A stretch of DNA of 64,000 nucleotides from Fulvivirga sp. M361 (GCF_007097395.1 NZ_VKDC01000023.1:23574-87573); one strand, 5' to 3'. Counted from the stretch's first letter, positions 46,348 to 56,422 are shown. Numbers and translations: made by a program. The notes: a model not told the origin generated them from the sequence alone.

Positions 46348-46592
46348 TTTAAGGGTCTGACTATGACAGAATAGATCTGACTATATCAAATCCGGTTCGA
46401 CCTTTCAGGATTTGTTCCACGAATACGCTCTAATGTATCAACTCTTAAAACGGTCTTTGGCCTTTGATTGAAGCCCACTTATACCAGGCAGTTTCATAAC
46501 TTCGTACCGATAGACATACAGGGTGGAATCAATGTATAATTTTGGATGAAAATGGGAAAATTTCCACCCATTCAACTAAGCGAGCTTTAATG

Positions 46593-47630
46593 CTAATAAC
46601 TGGTTTCATCCAGTTTGACCTTACCTTTAAATGTTCTGTAAACAAATATGGTGTAGGCGGCTACCATGGGGCCACCTATGGCTGTAATGGTAAGCATAAT
46701 GGAAAGTGATTTTTCAGAAGAAGCCGCGTTGTAGACCGTTATGTTAAATGCCGGATCTACAGTGGAAAGAAGTAGAGTAGGATATAATTCCACAGCAACC
46801 ATTATAAGCAAAAAGCTTATGGTCATAGAGGAAAATATAAAGGCCGTTTTGTATTTACGTTTATTAGCTAGTCGGGGTACGTTAGCTATGCTTAAAAAAG
46901 CTAGCAAAGGTACAATAAAGTAGGAAGGGTGGCCTTTGAAGGTATCTGATAAATGCGGAATATAGAGTAGGGTGTAGAGTGAAGTAATACCGAATGTAAC
47001 CATAAAAAAGATCATACCCCTTTTGTATAGAAAAGTCAATTTGGCAAACATGCGTCCTTCCGTCTTTAGTAATAAATAAATGGCCCCATGAGACATAAAA
47101 AGGGCTAATGTAGTGGCGCCGGTCATAATGGCATATGGGTTTAAGAATTCAAAGAAACCGGTTCCTTCATATTCAAAGTTTTTACCAATAGCGATGCCTT
47201 ACAAAACATTTCCCAGCACTACGCCTAGGAGAAATGCCAGCATAATACTGGATATACTATAAGATATGTCCCACATGCTGCGCCACCATTTCATAGGCTC
47301 TTTACTACGGAATTCAATAGATACTGCCCTGAAAATAATAAAGACCAGGAATAGTATAAATGGAGTATACATAGCTGAAAGCAACGATGCGTAAAGCACT
47401 GGAAAGCCTGCGAAAAGAGCTCCACCCCCTATAACAAGCCAAACTTCATTCCCATCCCAAACAGGCCCTACGGCGTTAAGGGCTATTCTCCTGTTCTCCT
47501 CCTTCCGAAAAAACAGATGCCATGCACCTGCTCCAAAATCAAAGCCATCCAATATTGCATAGCCGGAAAATAGTCCTCCAACTACTAAAAACCATAAAGT
47601 GGGGTAATCCAGACCAAATAATGTTTCCAT
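46593..47630 (-). pseudogene. cydB: cydB, cytochrome bd oxidase subunit II, interrupted by an in-frame TAA
   Basis: The frame opens with METLFGLDYPTLWFLVVGG and GVWDGNEVWL-type motifs (GPVWDGNEVWLVIGGG) and reads correctly for 143 residues. It then meets TAA at 47199-47201 and continues in the same frame through GIAIGKNFEYEGTGFFEFLN to a normal CydB C-terminus, stopping at 46593. The distance between the stop and the next ATG (47126) is exactly 24 codons, so no frameshift is involved. Without the stop the product would be 345 residues, normal for CydB. The disrupted codon follows LGNVL, where Arg or Gln is usual. This may be a nonsense mutation, a read error or read-through. The two parts could be mistaken for separate genes at 47199-47630 and 46593-47126. 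CydB pairs with CydA in quinol oxidation. Confidence 0.88.
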
Positions 47631-47633
47631 AGC

Positions 47634-49013
47634 TTAACTTCCAGTGATTACATGAGCAATATCAGACTGTAAGGGGCGGTCATCTGTTTTACTCTCATCA
47701 TACGGCCCCTTTTTGATTTTCTTATTTAACAGGTAGATAAACAGCATGAAAAGTATCAGGTAAATAATAAAGAACAATATAAGCGAGAACAAAACCTGAT
47801 TGGCTGTAACTGACTTGGACAGGGCATCAGATGTTTTTAGTAAGCCATAAACCACCCAGGGCTGACGGCCCATTTCCGCTGCAAACCAACCAACTTGGTT
47901 AGCAATTTGTGGTAGAAATACGCTAAATGCAAATATTCCCAGTAGCCAACGTTGAGAGAATAATTTTTTCCTGTACCATGCAAAAGAAGCATATAGTGTG
48001 AGAGCAATTAGAAACATACCAATGGCTACCATGATGTGATAAAACTGGAAAATTGCATTGATTTGTCCAGGGCGTTCATCTTCAGGAAAGGCGTTCAATC
48101 CTGTCACGGGTGCGTCGAAATCGTATTTCAATAGAAAAGACAGGCCTCCTGGTATTTTAATGCCTGTCACTTTTTGCTCTTTTTTACTCACCCAGCCCAT
48201 GATATACATATCGGCAGGGGCACTTTCTTCAAAATGTCCTTCTAACGCGGCAAGTTTGGCAGGTTGGTTTTTAGCTACACCATCCGCCGAACTATGCCCG
48301 GCGACAAGTTGGCCTAACGAGGATACTGTCGCCACCAATAAGGCTATTTTAAATGCTTTTTGCGATAAGATAACATACCTGCCTCTTAGCAAGTAGTATG
48401 CATGAACACTGAGCACCAGGAAGGCACCGGCAAGAAAAGCACCTAACCAAACATGTATTAGCCGGTCCATACTGGAGGGGTTGAATACCATTGCCCAGAA
48501 GTCAGTGATCTCTGCCCGCGCATTTAAGCCGTCGCCCACTATGTGGTAACCTGTGGGGGTTTGCTGCCAACTGTTGGCTACCACAATCCAAACGGCAGAG
48601 AACATGGAGCCAAAAAAGACTCCTACTGTGGAAACAAGGTGTACCCAAGGTTTTACGCGGTTCCAGCCAAATAGAAGTATGCCAAGAAAACCACTTTCCA
48701 ATGCAAATGCGAAGATACCCTCGGCGGCTAAAGCGCTTCCAAATACGTCGCCAACGTATCTGGAATAGGTGGCCCAGTTCGTGCCAAACTCGAATTCCAT
48801 CACAATGCCGGTGGCCACACCTATGCCAAAAGTAAGCGCAAATATTTTAGTCCAGAAATAAGCCAGCTTTTCATATTCTTTATTGCCGGTCTTTATATAT
48901 AAACTTTCCATTATCACCATGATCAGGCCTAAGCCTATGCTCAGAGGAGGATATATGTAGTGGAAGGATACAGTAAAGGCAAACTGAATGCGAGCAAGTA
49001 TTTCAACGTCCAT
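47634..49013 (-). CDS. cydA: Cytochrome bd ubiquinol oxidase subunit I
   Basis: 459 residues, intact. CydA carries the haems b558, b595 and d and the quinol site of this high-affinity oxygen-reducing quinol oxidase. Family motifs are present: [20 protein letters not shown] (haem-ligand His), [38 protein letters not shown] and [14 protein letters not shown]. The quinol loop is of the short type. cydB starts 3 nt downstream. The palindrome at 49034-49050 precedes it by 21 nt. Confidence 0.96.
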   Translation of the reverse strand: MDVEILARIQFAFTVSFHYIYPPLSIGLGLIMVIMESLYIKTGNKEYEKLAYFWTKIFALTFGIGVATGIVMEFEFGTNWATYSRYVGDVFGSALAAEGIFAFALESGFLGILLFGWNRVKPWVHLVSTVGVFFGSMFSAVWIVVANSWQQTPTGYHIVGDGLNARAEITDFWAMVFNPSSMDRLIHVWLGAFLAGAFLVLSVHAYYLLRGRYVILSQKAFKIALLVATVSSLGQLVAGHSSADGVAKNQPAKLAALEGHFEESAPADMYIMGWVSKKEQKVTGIKIPGGLSFLLKYDFDAPVTGLNAFPEDERPGQINAIFQFYHIMVAIGMFLIALTLYASFAWYRKKLFSQRWLLGIFAFSVFLPQIANQVGWFAAEMGRQPWVVYGLLKTSDALSKSVTANQVLFSLILFFIIYLILFMLFIYLLNKKIKKGPYDESKTDDRPLQSDIAHVITGS

Positions 49014-49033
49014 AACGTGATGTTTTAGATCGC

Positions 49034-49050
49034 AAAATCACAGTGATTTT
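49034..49050 (-). promoter_or_regulatory. Palindrome upstream of cydAB
   Basis: AAAATCAC-A-GTGATTTT: perfect 8-bp arms around one central base, 21 nt before the cydA start codon. Position and symmetry suggest an operator, perhaps redox-linked. It does not fit the TGAT-N4-ATCA arrangement seen at the other respiratory genes. Confidence 0.4.
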
Positions 49051-49234
49051 AGCAAGGCAAAGTAACGATTGATCTTTTACAAAAATCCTATTTTATAAGG
49101 AAAATTAGTGTTGGCCCTGAAGGATTTAGAGCGTTTAGCCGCGTGCTGGAAATTATTTTAATTTGTCAAGAACAATAGGGAAATTCTATGGTACTAATGC
49201 GACTGTGGCTAAAAAAGCGATCTGGTCAGTTTGA

Positions 49235-49750
49235 CTAAAGATCTATTCTCATTAACAAATCAGATTGTTCATCTTTGCCCAATGTGAAGGTATGTGTGTC
49301 AAACTGACGGAAGCCGTTGGTTTCATAAAAACGAACCGCTTTCAGGTTTTTCTCCCAAACGCCTAACCATACATGTTCGAGCCCAACCTCTTTGGCGCGA
49401 TGAATAGCTTTTTGTAAGAGTAATCTGCCTAACCCCGAACCCTGGGCCTCTTTTATCACGTAGATGCGTTCCAGCTCTAGCCCGGTTTTATTCTGGAGTT
49501 CGGTCTGGGCGTTACCATAATTGACCTTAATGTAGCCTGCAATTAATTGGTTGTTGCGGGCAAAGAAAAATTCTGAGTCAGGGTTTAAAAGCTGGTCTCT
49601 CAGAGCAGACAGACTAAAATTTTCTTCAAGATAAAGCGCCATATCTTGCGTTGTATTTTGATGTCCATAAGTATCCTTGAACGTTTTGATGCTCAATTTT
49701 CGGAGCTCTTCCAACTCTGTCAGGGTTGCTTTTGTGATCTCGATAGCCAT
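49235..49750 (-). CDS. GNAT family N-acetyltransferase
   Basis: 171 residues. The GNAT fold transfers acetyl from acetyl-CoA to an amine. Motif A is clear (LERIYVIKEAQGSGLGRLLLQKAI, the acetyl-CoA pyrophosphate loop QGSGLG), as is the C-terminal WLGVWEKNLKAVRFYETNGF. The N-terminal KTFKDTYGHQNTTQDM segment places it in a common PA4866/YkkB-like group whose substrates are not predictable from sequence. Confidence 0.9.
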   Translation of the reverse strand: MAIEITKATLTELEELRKLSIKTFKDTYGHQNTTQDMALYLEENFSLSALRDQLLNPDSEFFFARNNQLIAGYIKVNYGNAQTELQNKTGLELERIYVIKEAQGSGLGRLLLQKAIHRAKEVGLEHVWLGVWEKNLKAVRFYETNGFRQFDTHTFTLGKDEQSDLLMRIDL

Positions 49751-50011
49751 ACTTAAAAATAATCATTAGACGACAATAAAGGAAAGTTGATATGTTAATG
49801 ATTGATAAACAGATCGTTATGATCAGTGTTGTTTAAGTCTTGGCGATGTTAAATTGTCAGGACGGCGATAAATTCCTCAAACTATTCCGGCTGTGATACT
49901 TTCGTGAACCTTTAAACTTTCATTTGTAATGTGAACGACAAGGGCTTACAAAAACATTGAATTTGTTTACCCTGTTTATTAATCGACCGTAATAGTTTAA
50001 AAATCAAAACA

Positions 50012-50521
50012 ATGAGAATCATGAACAAATTACTTCTTTTATGTTTATTTTCCATTTCCGTGTTATCCTGTGAGTTAGCACAACTTAACGAACCCACAGG
50101 CCTTGGAGGAGATGGAGAGATGGGTGAAATGACTCCTGTAGTGGAAGAACCAACTACATTTCCTGCTACCCTGGAAGATTTTGAGCAAGCATTTCATGGT
50201 GGATCAGCGTTAAATTGGGGGGCACAGCTTTTTACAGTAGCCGGCATGAATGGCTTTCAGCAATGTCGTCTGGATGATGTAATGACCATCAATGATGACA
50301 ATACCTACAGTTATAGTAATGGCGCTATTCGATGTGGCGGCGGGGATGTTCCAACAAGGTCGGGGACCTGGAATGTTACGGACGACCTTCGTAACATTGT
50401 TTTTGATCAGGGTACAGCAGATGAGTACACCGTACAGGTTAATGGTTTTGCTGATGGCGTGATCTCACTTTCCGGCCAGTACATAGGTTTGGCAATAAGA
50501 GGAATTTACTCAAATCAATAA
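50012..50521 (+). CDS. Small lipoprotein of unknown function
   Basis: 169 residues. Lipoprotein signal peptide with lipobox VLSC (Cys at about 23; ATG at 50021 is an alternative start). An acidic linker (about 30-50) is followed by a beta-rich domain with two well-separated cysteines (QQCRLDD and IRCGGGD) and the block TRSGTWNVTDDLRNIVFD, reminiscent of lipocalin-like calycin folds. Next gene starts 11 nt downstream, so they form an operon with the two genes that follow. Confidence 0.72.
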   Translation: MRIMNKLLLLCLFSISVLSCELAQLNEPTGLGGDGEMGEMTPVVEEPTTFPATLEDFEQAFHGGSALNWGAQLFTVAGMNGFQQCRLDDVMTINDDNTYSYSNGAIRCGGGDVPTRSGTWNVTDDLRNIVFDQGTADEYTVQVNGFADGVISLSGQYIGLAIRGIYSNQ

Positions 50522-50532
50522 CTGTATGACTT

Positions 50533-51234
50533 ATGAATAAGCTTTTTGTCATTGCAGGTCTGATACTAGCTAGTGCTACTGTTCAGGCCTCAGATTTTTT
50601 CACCCTGGCAGATCAGTTTTTTTCAAAGCATGTGCATGAAGGTAAAGTGGCGTATAGTACTATCAAATCAGACCAGGCTGAACTGAATGCTTTATTGGAA
50701 AGCATTGCTGCCTTTGATTTGAAAGGTGCAAATTCCGTTACTCAAAAAGCGTTTATGATTAATGCATACAATGTTCTGGCCATTAAAGGTATCATCAATA
50801 AATATCCTGTAAAATCCCCCATGAAAGTATCGAATTTTTTTGATAACAAAATATTTATAGTGGCTGGAAAAAAAATGTCATTGAACCAGTTGGAGAAAGA
50901 AAAACTGTATCCTATGACCAAAGACCCAAGGTTACACTTCGTATTAGTGTGTGCAGCCGTGAGCTGTCCGAAGCTGGCCAGTTTTGCTTACAAGCCGGAA
51001 ACACTCGAGCATCAGCTCGAAGAAGTAACAAAGAAAACACTGAATGATCCTGATTTCATAAGAATGAAGGGGTCTAAGGTAGAGCTTTCGGAAATATTCA
51101 ACTGGTACTCGGGTGATTTTAAGACCAAAGGAAAATCAACATTGGACTACATTAATCAATATAGAACGGAAAAATTTCCAAGTTCCAGTAAAGTAAGTTT
51201 TTACACCTATAACTGGACATTGAACGACAAGTAA
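50533..51234 (+). CDS. DUF547 domain exported protein
   Basis: 233 residues with a signal peptide (NKLFVIAGLILASATVQAS). The DUF547 signature is present: QKAFMINAYNVLAIKGI, HFVLVCAAVSCPKL and the C-terminal FNWYSGDFK. DUF547 proteins are widespread envelope proteins of unknown activity with a papain-like fold suggested for some; the Cys in AAVSCPKL is the likely catalytic candidate. Two nucleotides separate it from the next gene. Confidence 0.88.
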   Translation: MNKLFVIAGLILASATVQASDFFTLADQFFSKHVHEGKVAYSTIKSDQAELNALLESIAAFDLKGANSVTQKAFMINAYNVLAIKGIINKYPVKSPMKVSNFFDNKIFIVAGKKMSLNQLEKEKLYPMTKDPRLHFVLVCAAVSCPKLASFAYKPETLEHQLEEVTKKTLNDPDFIRMKGSKVELSEIFNWYSGDFKTKGKSTLDYINQYRTEKFPSSSKVSFYTYNWTLNDK

Positions 51235-51236
51235 TT

Positions 51237-52124
51237 ATGGTCAATTCTAAGAATTTATTTTTATTGGTTATTGCTATAACATGGATGAATGTAGTAGTGG
51301 CCCAGGAGGAATCGAACCTGGAAAAGTATACTCCTTCTGTATTGTTGGAAAAGGGTAAATGGGAAATCAATTCATTTTACAACCTTTATACGCAAACTAA
51401 GGTCCGAGATCGAGAGGGAGACGAAGTATCGCTTGGTCAGCGGCAGACGTTCTTAAACGCTATGTATCAATTTACTTATGGTGTGGGACAGTCGGGTAGA
51501 GTTAACATAGGTTTTGACGTATGGGCTACAAGTGCATTGTATGATGATGAAGATAGTAACCCTCTTAAAGTATTGTTATTCAGTGGTGGAGATTTCAATA
51601 GAACCGCTGTAACAGGGATAGGTCCTCGCATACGTTATGTGCCGTTCAAATCGATTAATGGTTTTAGTGTACAATCCACTTTTCTGTTTCCTGTAGCAGA
51701 GGACCTTGAAACTCCTTTTTTTACTGCGCATGATCGTTACACCTGGTTTACACAATTCTTTTATGATCTCAAGTTGAATAGTAGTTGGCGACTGTTTTTA
51801 GAAGCGGATTTCTTATATAGAATAAAAAGAAACGATAATCAGGTCAATTTTTTTAGAACACCACTCAGTGGATTTATTAGTTATTTCCCAAGTTCCAGAA
51901 CTACCATTTTCCTTAATGTACAATATGCTCCACGCTTTGAGAGGATTTCAAATGAACAGGACGAGACTTTTGGTCTTAACAACTGGTTTACACAAATTGG
52001 AGGAGGTATCAAATATCAGCTCAAGCCAAAACTAGGTATAGAATTATCTTACGGAAATTTTGTGGGCTCCCGACAAGATGGGGCAGGCTACGCCTTAAAT
52101 TTAGGCTTCCGGTATATTCGCTAA
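51237..52124 (+). CDS. Outer-membrane beta-barrel protein of unknown function
   Basis: 295 residues. Signal peptide (about 1-22, ending VVVAQEE) and then about 12 alternating amphipathic strands with aromatic belts (YQFTYGVGQSGRVNIGFDVW, WRLFLEADFLYR, GGIKYQLKPKLGIELSYGNF), ending in a C-terminal aromatic residue near GYALNLGFRYIR, typical of outer-membrane barrels. It is the third gene of a tight cluster with the lipoprotein and DUF547 genes, suggesting a joint envelope role. Confidence 0.8.
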   Translation: MVNSKNLFLLVIAITWMNVVVAQEESNLEKYTPSVLLEKGKWEINSFYNLYTQTKVRDREGDEVSLGQRQTFLNAMYQFTYGVGQSGRVNIGFDVWATSALYDDEDSNPLKVLLFSGGDFNRTAVTGIGPRIRYVPFKSINGFSVQSTFLFPVAEDLETPFFTAHDRYTWFTQFFYDLKLNSSWRLFLEADFLYRIKRNDNQVNFFRTPLSGFISYFPSSRTTIFLNVQYAPRFERISNEQDETFGLNNWFTQIGGGIKYQLKPKLGIELSYGNFVGSRQDGAGYALNLGFRYIR

Positions 52125-52228
52125 TAGATATTAGCCAAAACATTAACCGACAATTACCTCTTATGTGGTTAATGTTTTGGTAAATATTCTGGGATAGTCG
52201 ATATTCATTGGGACTTATAGACTATTTC

Positions 52229-52915
52229 ATGATACGTTATATCAGATTCTTATGCTTGTTTATTCTTTATATCAATATTTTACAAGCTCAACCTAAAAAA
52301 ATATCACAAAAGACATTTTTGGCCTTGTGTGATTCATATACCATCGGGGAGAGTGTCAATGCTTCTGAAAGATGGCCCGTGCAGCTCGTTGAACGAGTCA
52401 ATAACAGTCAGGACCGTTTTGTAATGACAACACCTACTATTATAGCTCAAACCGGTTGGACTGCTCAAGAACTTCGGTCTGCCATCGATGAAAAGCACCC
52501 TGGTTCTGACTTTGATCTGGTCTCATTGCTTATTGGTGTTAACAACCAGTACAGGGATTATCCGATAGAAGATTATCCTAAGGAGTTTGAATCACTCTTG
52601 AATATGGCAATAGAATTTGCCCGGGGTTCTGCTAAGAACGTGATAGTACTTTCTATTCCGGATTATGGATACACTCCGTTTGGAAACCCTAAAAAGGACA
52701 GGATAAGTGCAGGTATAAAAGCTTATAATGAAATCAATAAGAGGATTACTGATGAAAAGGGGGTGAATTATTATAACATCACTGATATTTCGAAACAAGG
52801 ATTGGAGAAGCCAATGTTGATTGCTAAAGATGGCTTACATCCTTCCGGTAAGCAATACAGCCTTTGGATAGAACAAGTTATCCGGGATGAGGGTTTTTGG
52901 AAAATATTCAAGTAA
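52229..52915 (+). CDS. SGNH/GDSL family hydrolase
   Basis: 228 residues from the ATG at 52229, which gives a signal peptide (RYIRFLCLFILYINILQAQ); a TTG at 52208 is less likely. SGNH hydrolases cleave esters or acetyl groups with a Ser-Asp-His triad. Block I is ALCDSYTIGE, where the GDS motif is CDS (Ser nucleophile kept). Block III is LIGVNNQY (Gly, Asn). Block V is KDGLHPSGKQY (Asp and His). It is exported to the periplasm or beyond. Confidence 0.88.
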   Translation: MIRYIRFLCLFILYINILQAQPKKISQKTFLALCDSYTIGESVNASERWPVQLVERVNNSQDRFVMTTPTIIAQTGWTAQELRSAIDEKHPGSDFDLVSLLIGVNNQYRDYPIEDYPKEFESLLNMAIEFARGSAKNVIVLSIPDYGYTPFGNPKKDRISAGIKAYNEINKRITDEKGVNYYNITDISKQGLEKPMLIAKDGLHPSGKQYSLWIEQVIRDEGFWKIFK

Positions 52916-52946
52916 CAGTTGTACTGAAAAGTGGTTGTGTACACCT

Positions 52947-54971
52947 TCAATTCATCGCTATTTTTTCTTTCAGCTTGAGATTTTCGTTTTTCAAAGCCTC
53001 TTTTTCTTTCACATACTGAGTAATGTCAGTGACGAACTTGACTACTTTAACGGGCTTATTACTTGCATCTCTTATCACTGTATATGCTCCGTGTAAGAAT
53101 ACCTTATTCCCCAGTTTATTGTATCTCATAAATTCTCCATGTTCGGTGGTCCCCGTAATTACTCCATTCCAAAAATCTTCGTATTCTTTACTTTCTGCAA
53201 AGTCATTATCGACGAATATGCTATGGTGGTATCCCTTAAGTTCATCTTGAGAGTAGTGCATAAGTCTGCAAAAAGAGTCATTTGCATTTATTATCATTCC
53301 ACTCGGATCAAACTCTATGGAGCTTATACCACTCTGTTCCATAGCGCTGATCTTGAATTCAATGTCTACTGATTTGCGTTGCATTTCTTCCTGAGTGGCA
53401 GAAAGTTCCTCCATATTTTGTCTCATTTCTTCTTCCTGGGCCCTTAGTTGTTCTGTCTGCTGTTGAGACTTTTCCAGCAGGTCGGTAGTTCGCTCGCTGG
53501 TTCTGGCTGCAGAAATAGCCGATGCTATAGTTTCACTTAACAGTTTCAGGAAATCAATTTCGTAGCTTTCATATTTTTTGAAGGACGCGATCTCGATTAC
53601 ACCATAAATATTGCTATTTACCTTCAATGGCAATATGATAATGCTTCTTGGATTAGAATCTCCCAACCCTGAACTAATGTTAACATAGTCTTCCGGAATA
53701 TCTTCAAGGTATATTATTTCTTCTTCCACCCAGGCCTGACCTATCAACCCAATGCCTTTCGCTATTTCTTTTTCCACATACTTTTTTCGAGACCAGGCGT
53801 AGGCGGCCTTTAATTCCATTGCAGGGTTTTCTTTATCAGTGGTGTTCAATACAAAAATACCTCCTTGATTAGCTCCTATATATTTGACCAGGTTTTGTAT
53901 GATATCATCGTATACCCCGCTTATGTCTTGATTTTCTCCGTCGTCACCTCTTAGTATATCACTGAATTTAGCAAACCCTTCTGTAGCCCAGTTACGTTTT
54001 TTATCCTGATGGTTAACCTCCTGAAGCTTATCTCTCATTTTGATCAGGGCATGTCCCAAACGATCATTCTCACTGGCGGGTTGAAAGTCAGTATCAAACT
54101 TTCCTTCGCCTACGCTTTCCGCAAAACCTGAGGCATTCCTGATATTCTTAACCAGTTTTTTTAAGTTTTTAAAACTGCTTCCAATCTCATCTTCAGCGTC
54201 ATAACTAGCATCGAAACGTATATTACCTTCTGCCAGGTTAGCACACGCGTCACTAATTAAACTTGCTGGTTTTTTGAGGAATTTGTTGGATACGTAAACC
54301 CAGGTAATCATTAAAACTACACTAAGTGCAAAAAGGAATAGCAGGAACCATAGCAATTTAGCTTGCTTTAAGTCGGATTCTACCACATAAGCCTGTACTA
54401 GTCCATCCAAAGAAGCCATAAGAATTTCTGCGTTGGCATCCAGGTATTCGAGCGCTTTAACTATTTCAGGGTTAGGTACTGTAAATGTCTTCTGATATAC
54501 TGCTACAGTAGAGTCAGGTCCATAAGATTGCTCTAGCCCCACAGTATCAATGGTGAGTGGAAGCTCCATCAGAACATTTGCGCTGAGTTTAAATGGACGC
54601 CATTGAGCATTGACTTTTTGGAGTATTGGTAAAATGTGGTCAGGACTTGCCGGAAGCTCTACAGCATCTTCAAAGCCTGGGGCTATACCGCCTTCCTTTA
54701 ATACGCGAAGAGACGCATCAAGTAATTCTATGGTCTGTTTCAGGTCATCTTTGGCTGGTTTACCATCCCTTACCTGCTCTGCGTATAACCCTACAAGTTG
54801 CGAAAGCGTTCTATTACGTCCTGAAGTATTGATAACAGCATTATCCACGTCTTGTTTTTCCATGTAATAGACGACACCGATAAGGTTAAATAAGATGATG
54901 AATGCTGCAAATAAAAAAAACAGACCTAATTTCTGATCGATACGCAGGTCCTTGAAATTTCGGATAGACAT
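52947..54971 (-). CDS. PilJ/HAMP/GAF/PAS membrane signalling protein without output domain
   Basis: 674 residues. An N-terminal helix (about 15-35), a periplasmic type IV pili methyl-accepting transducer-like (PilJ) helical domain (about 40-200, with SGRNRTLSQLVGLYAEQV) and a second helix (about 207-228) are followed by HAMP (about 235-285), a GAF domain (about 340-500), a coiled coil (about 500-545) and a PAS domain with PAC (about 548-660). No kinase, methyl-accepting or cyclase domain follows; it ends after a short coiled coil. It lies downstream of the RR/kinase pair in the same direction and may feed into it. Confidence 0.85.
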   Translation of the reverse strand: MSIRNFKDLRIDQKLGLFFLFAAFIILFNLIGVVYYMEKQDVDNAVINTSGRNRTLSQLVGLYAEQVRDGKPAKDDLKQTIELLDASLRVLKEGGIAPGFEDAVELPASPDHILPILQKVNAQWRPFKLSANVLMELPLTIDTVGLEQSYGPDSTVAVYQKTFTVPNPEIVKALEYLDANAEILMASLDGLVQAYVVESDLKQAKLLWFLLFLFALSVVLMITWVYVSNKFLKKPASLISDACANLAEGNIRFDASYDAEDEIGSSFKNLKKLVKNIRNASGFAESVGEGKFDTDFQPASENDRLGHALIKMRDKLQEVNHQDKKRNWATEGFAKFSDILRGDDGENQDISGVYDDIIQNLVKYIGANQGGIFVLNTTDKENPAMELKAAYAWSRKKYVEKEIAKGIGLIGQAWVEEEIIYLEDIPEDYVNISSGLGDSNPRSIIILPLKVNSNIYGVIEIASFKKYESYEIDFLKLLSETIASAISAARTSERTTDLLEKSQQQTEQLRAQEEEMRQNMEELSATQEEMQRKSVDIEFKISAMEQSGISSIEFDPSGMIINANDSFCRLMHYSQDELKGYHHSIFVDNDFAESKEYEDFWNGVITGTTEHGEFMRYNKLGNKVFLHGAYTVIRDASNKPVKVVKFVTDITQYVKEKEALKNENLKLKEKIAMN

Positions 54972-55348
54972 AGAGCTTAGATGTTGATAATCTGGGGTTT
55001 AATATACTTTTTGGTAATAGTATATCAACAATCCTAACCTACTACATTCTTTGTCGTGTCAATAATGATGACGTAAGTTGTGAGTTTAAATTTCTGATAT
55101 CAAATATAATTTTTGAACTAAATTATGGCAAACGTACTCTGTTTGACTGCCGATGTAGTGATTTTAAGTGATGTATGTAGACATCCAGCGGCAACATAAT
55201 GGTGTTCAAAGGGCATGGACTACTCTATTTGGCTTGATTTTATACAATGTAAGTTATTATTGATAATATGCACGATTTTCTCGTAAATTAAAGGACGAAA
55301 CCTGATATAAGGTATCCATTTACAATGGGTTACGATAGAAAATCCATT
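54972..55348. other. Intergenic region with no clear gene
   Basis: 377 nt between the response regulator gene and the PilJ/GAF/PAS gene. No open frame with protein-like composition and no convincing terminator or RNA fold is seen. It is AT-rich and contains TGATATCA (55095) and TATTATTGATAATA, both of which I judge to be chance. It probably holds the promoter of the downstream minus-strand gene. Confidence 0.5.
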
Positions 55349-56422
55349 TTATCTAACCGTGTGCCATTTCTGTACAGCTCGTAACTTTTCCAGGTCTTTT
55401 ATAATGATTTTGCTATTCTTGGACTCTACTATTTTTTCTTCTTTGAAGTCTGAGATGACACGTATCACTGATTCGGTGGCTGTACCTACCATGTTTGACA
55501 GGTCCTCTCGGGATACGTTTAATGGGAAATTATCCTGTTGATTTGGGTTGAATTTGCTATATACATCTATTAGTGCCTCAGCAGTTCTTTGACGTACAGA
55601 ATTATAAGCCAGGTTGAGCAGTTTTTGCTCTTTGTCGCTTACCTTATTGGATAACAGTTCTATGAATTTTCGTGCTACCTCGCGGTTAGCATATACAAGA
55701 TCATAAAATTCTTCTCTTGGCACACTTATGATGTAAGAATCTTCCATAGCCTCCGCCGAGTCGGGATGGGTTTTGCTTTCAAGCAATGCCTCATAACCGA
55801 AGAATTCCCCTTGTGAATAAATGGCCGTGATCAACTCTTTGCCATCCTCATTGGTTTTTATAGTTTTAATTTTTCCGGATTCAACGAAATACAGGTAATT
55901 AGGGTACTCTCCTTCACGGAATACGTCGTGCTTTTTTTTACACAACCTCGATTTACGGTCTTCGTATAGCGTTTTTAGATTATATTTATTTTTTGCGTCC
56001 CGTAGAAATGTATTTAATCCTTCCGAGCTATTACTGTAATCTTTTTTCAAAGCGTCAGTCTTTTTTAATCGTGCTTCTACGGCACCCAGCAGCTCAGTAT
56101 CTTCGAATGGTTTTGTCAGGTAATCATCTGCTCCGAGCGTCATCCCTTTTCTCATATCAGCTCTTTCAGCTTTTGCGGTTAGGAAAATGAAGGGGATTCC
56201 AGCAGTGGATTCCTTTTTTGCCAGAATATGTAATACGCCGTATCCATCCAATTCCGGCATCATAATATCGCATATGATTAAATCAGGGAGGTCACTGGAG
56301 GCCATGGCTACCCCTTCTTTGCCATTAGAGGCTTCCAGGGTTTCAAAATCATCCAGCTGAAGGATTTCAGCAATGTTCTCTCTTATTTCCTGGTTATCTT
56401 CTATGATTAGTATTTTTTTCAT
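55349..56422 (-). CDS. Response regulator fused to a CRP/FNR-type transcription factor
   Basis: 357 residues. Receiver domain 1-120 with acidic pocket D9-D10, phosphoacceptor D52 (IICDIMMPELDG), T82 and K104. A cNMP-binding fold follows (about 155-260; GEYPNYLYFVESGKIK), then a dimer helix and a CRP-type HTH (about 275-340). The recognition helix TATESVIRVISDF keeps E317 and R321, which in CRP/FNR contact the TGA half-site. The RSA arginine that binds cAMP in CRP is Asp here (PDSAEA), and the FNR cluster cysteines are missing; only C51 and C161 exist. Control is therefore likely by phosphorylation. It follows the kinase gene by 26 nt. Confidence 0.92.
   Translation of the reverse strand: MKKILIIEDNQEIRENIAEILQLDDFETLEASNGKEGVAMASSDLPDLIICDIMMPELDGYGVLHILAKKESTAGIPFIFLTAKAERADMRKGMTLGADDYLTKPFEDTELLGAVEARLKKTDALKKDYSNSSEGLNTFLRDAKNKYNLKTLYEDRKSRLCKKKHDVFREGEYPNYLYFVESGKIKTIKTNEDGKELITAIYSQGEFFGYEALLESKTHPDSAEAMEDSYIISVPREEFYDLVYANREVARKFIELLSNKVSDKEQKLLNLAYNSVRQRTAEALIDVYSKFNPNQQDNFPLNVSREDLSNMVGTATESVIRVISDFKEEKIVESKNSKIIIKDLEKLRAVQKWHTVR

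Noticed and set aside
46348..46592. Remnant coding sequence downstream of cydB
   Set aside because: Short stretches translate to protein-like text in one frame but stops interrupt them and no family is recognisable. A 9-nt direct repeat (TCTGACTAT at 46356 and 46376) is too short to interpret.
46593..47630. Two separate genes, 47199-47630 and 46593-47126
   Set aside because: Both are parts of one CydB in the same frame, exactly 24 codons apart, so they are one interrupted gene rather than two genes or a frameshift.
55095..55102. TGATATCA as a sixth FNR-type box
   Set aside because: The half-sites have no 4-nt spacer, so it does not fit CRP/FNR geometry.
55252..55265. TATTATTGATAATA palindrome
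   Set aside because: Low-complexity AT sequence in an AT-rich spacer; symmetry is likely chance.
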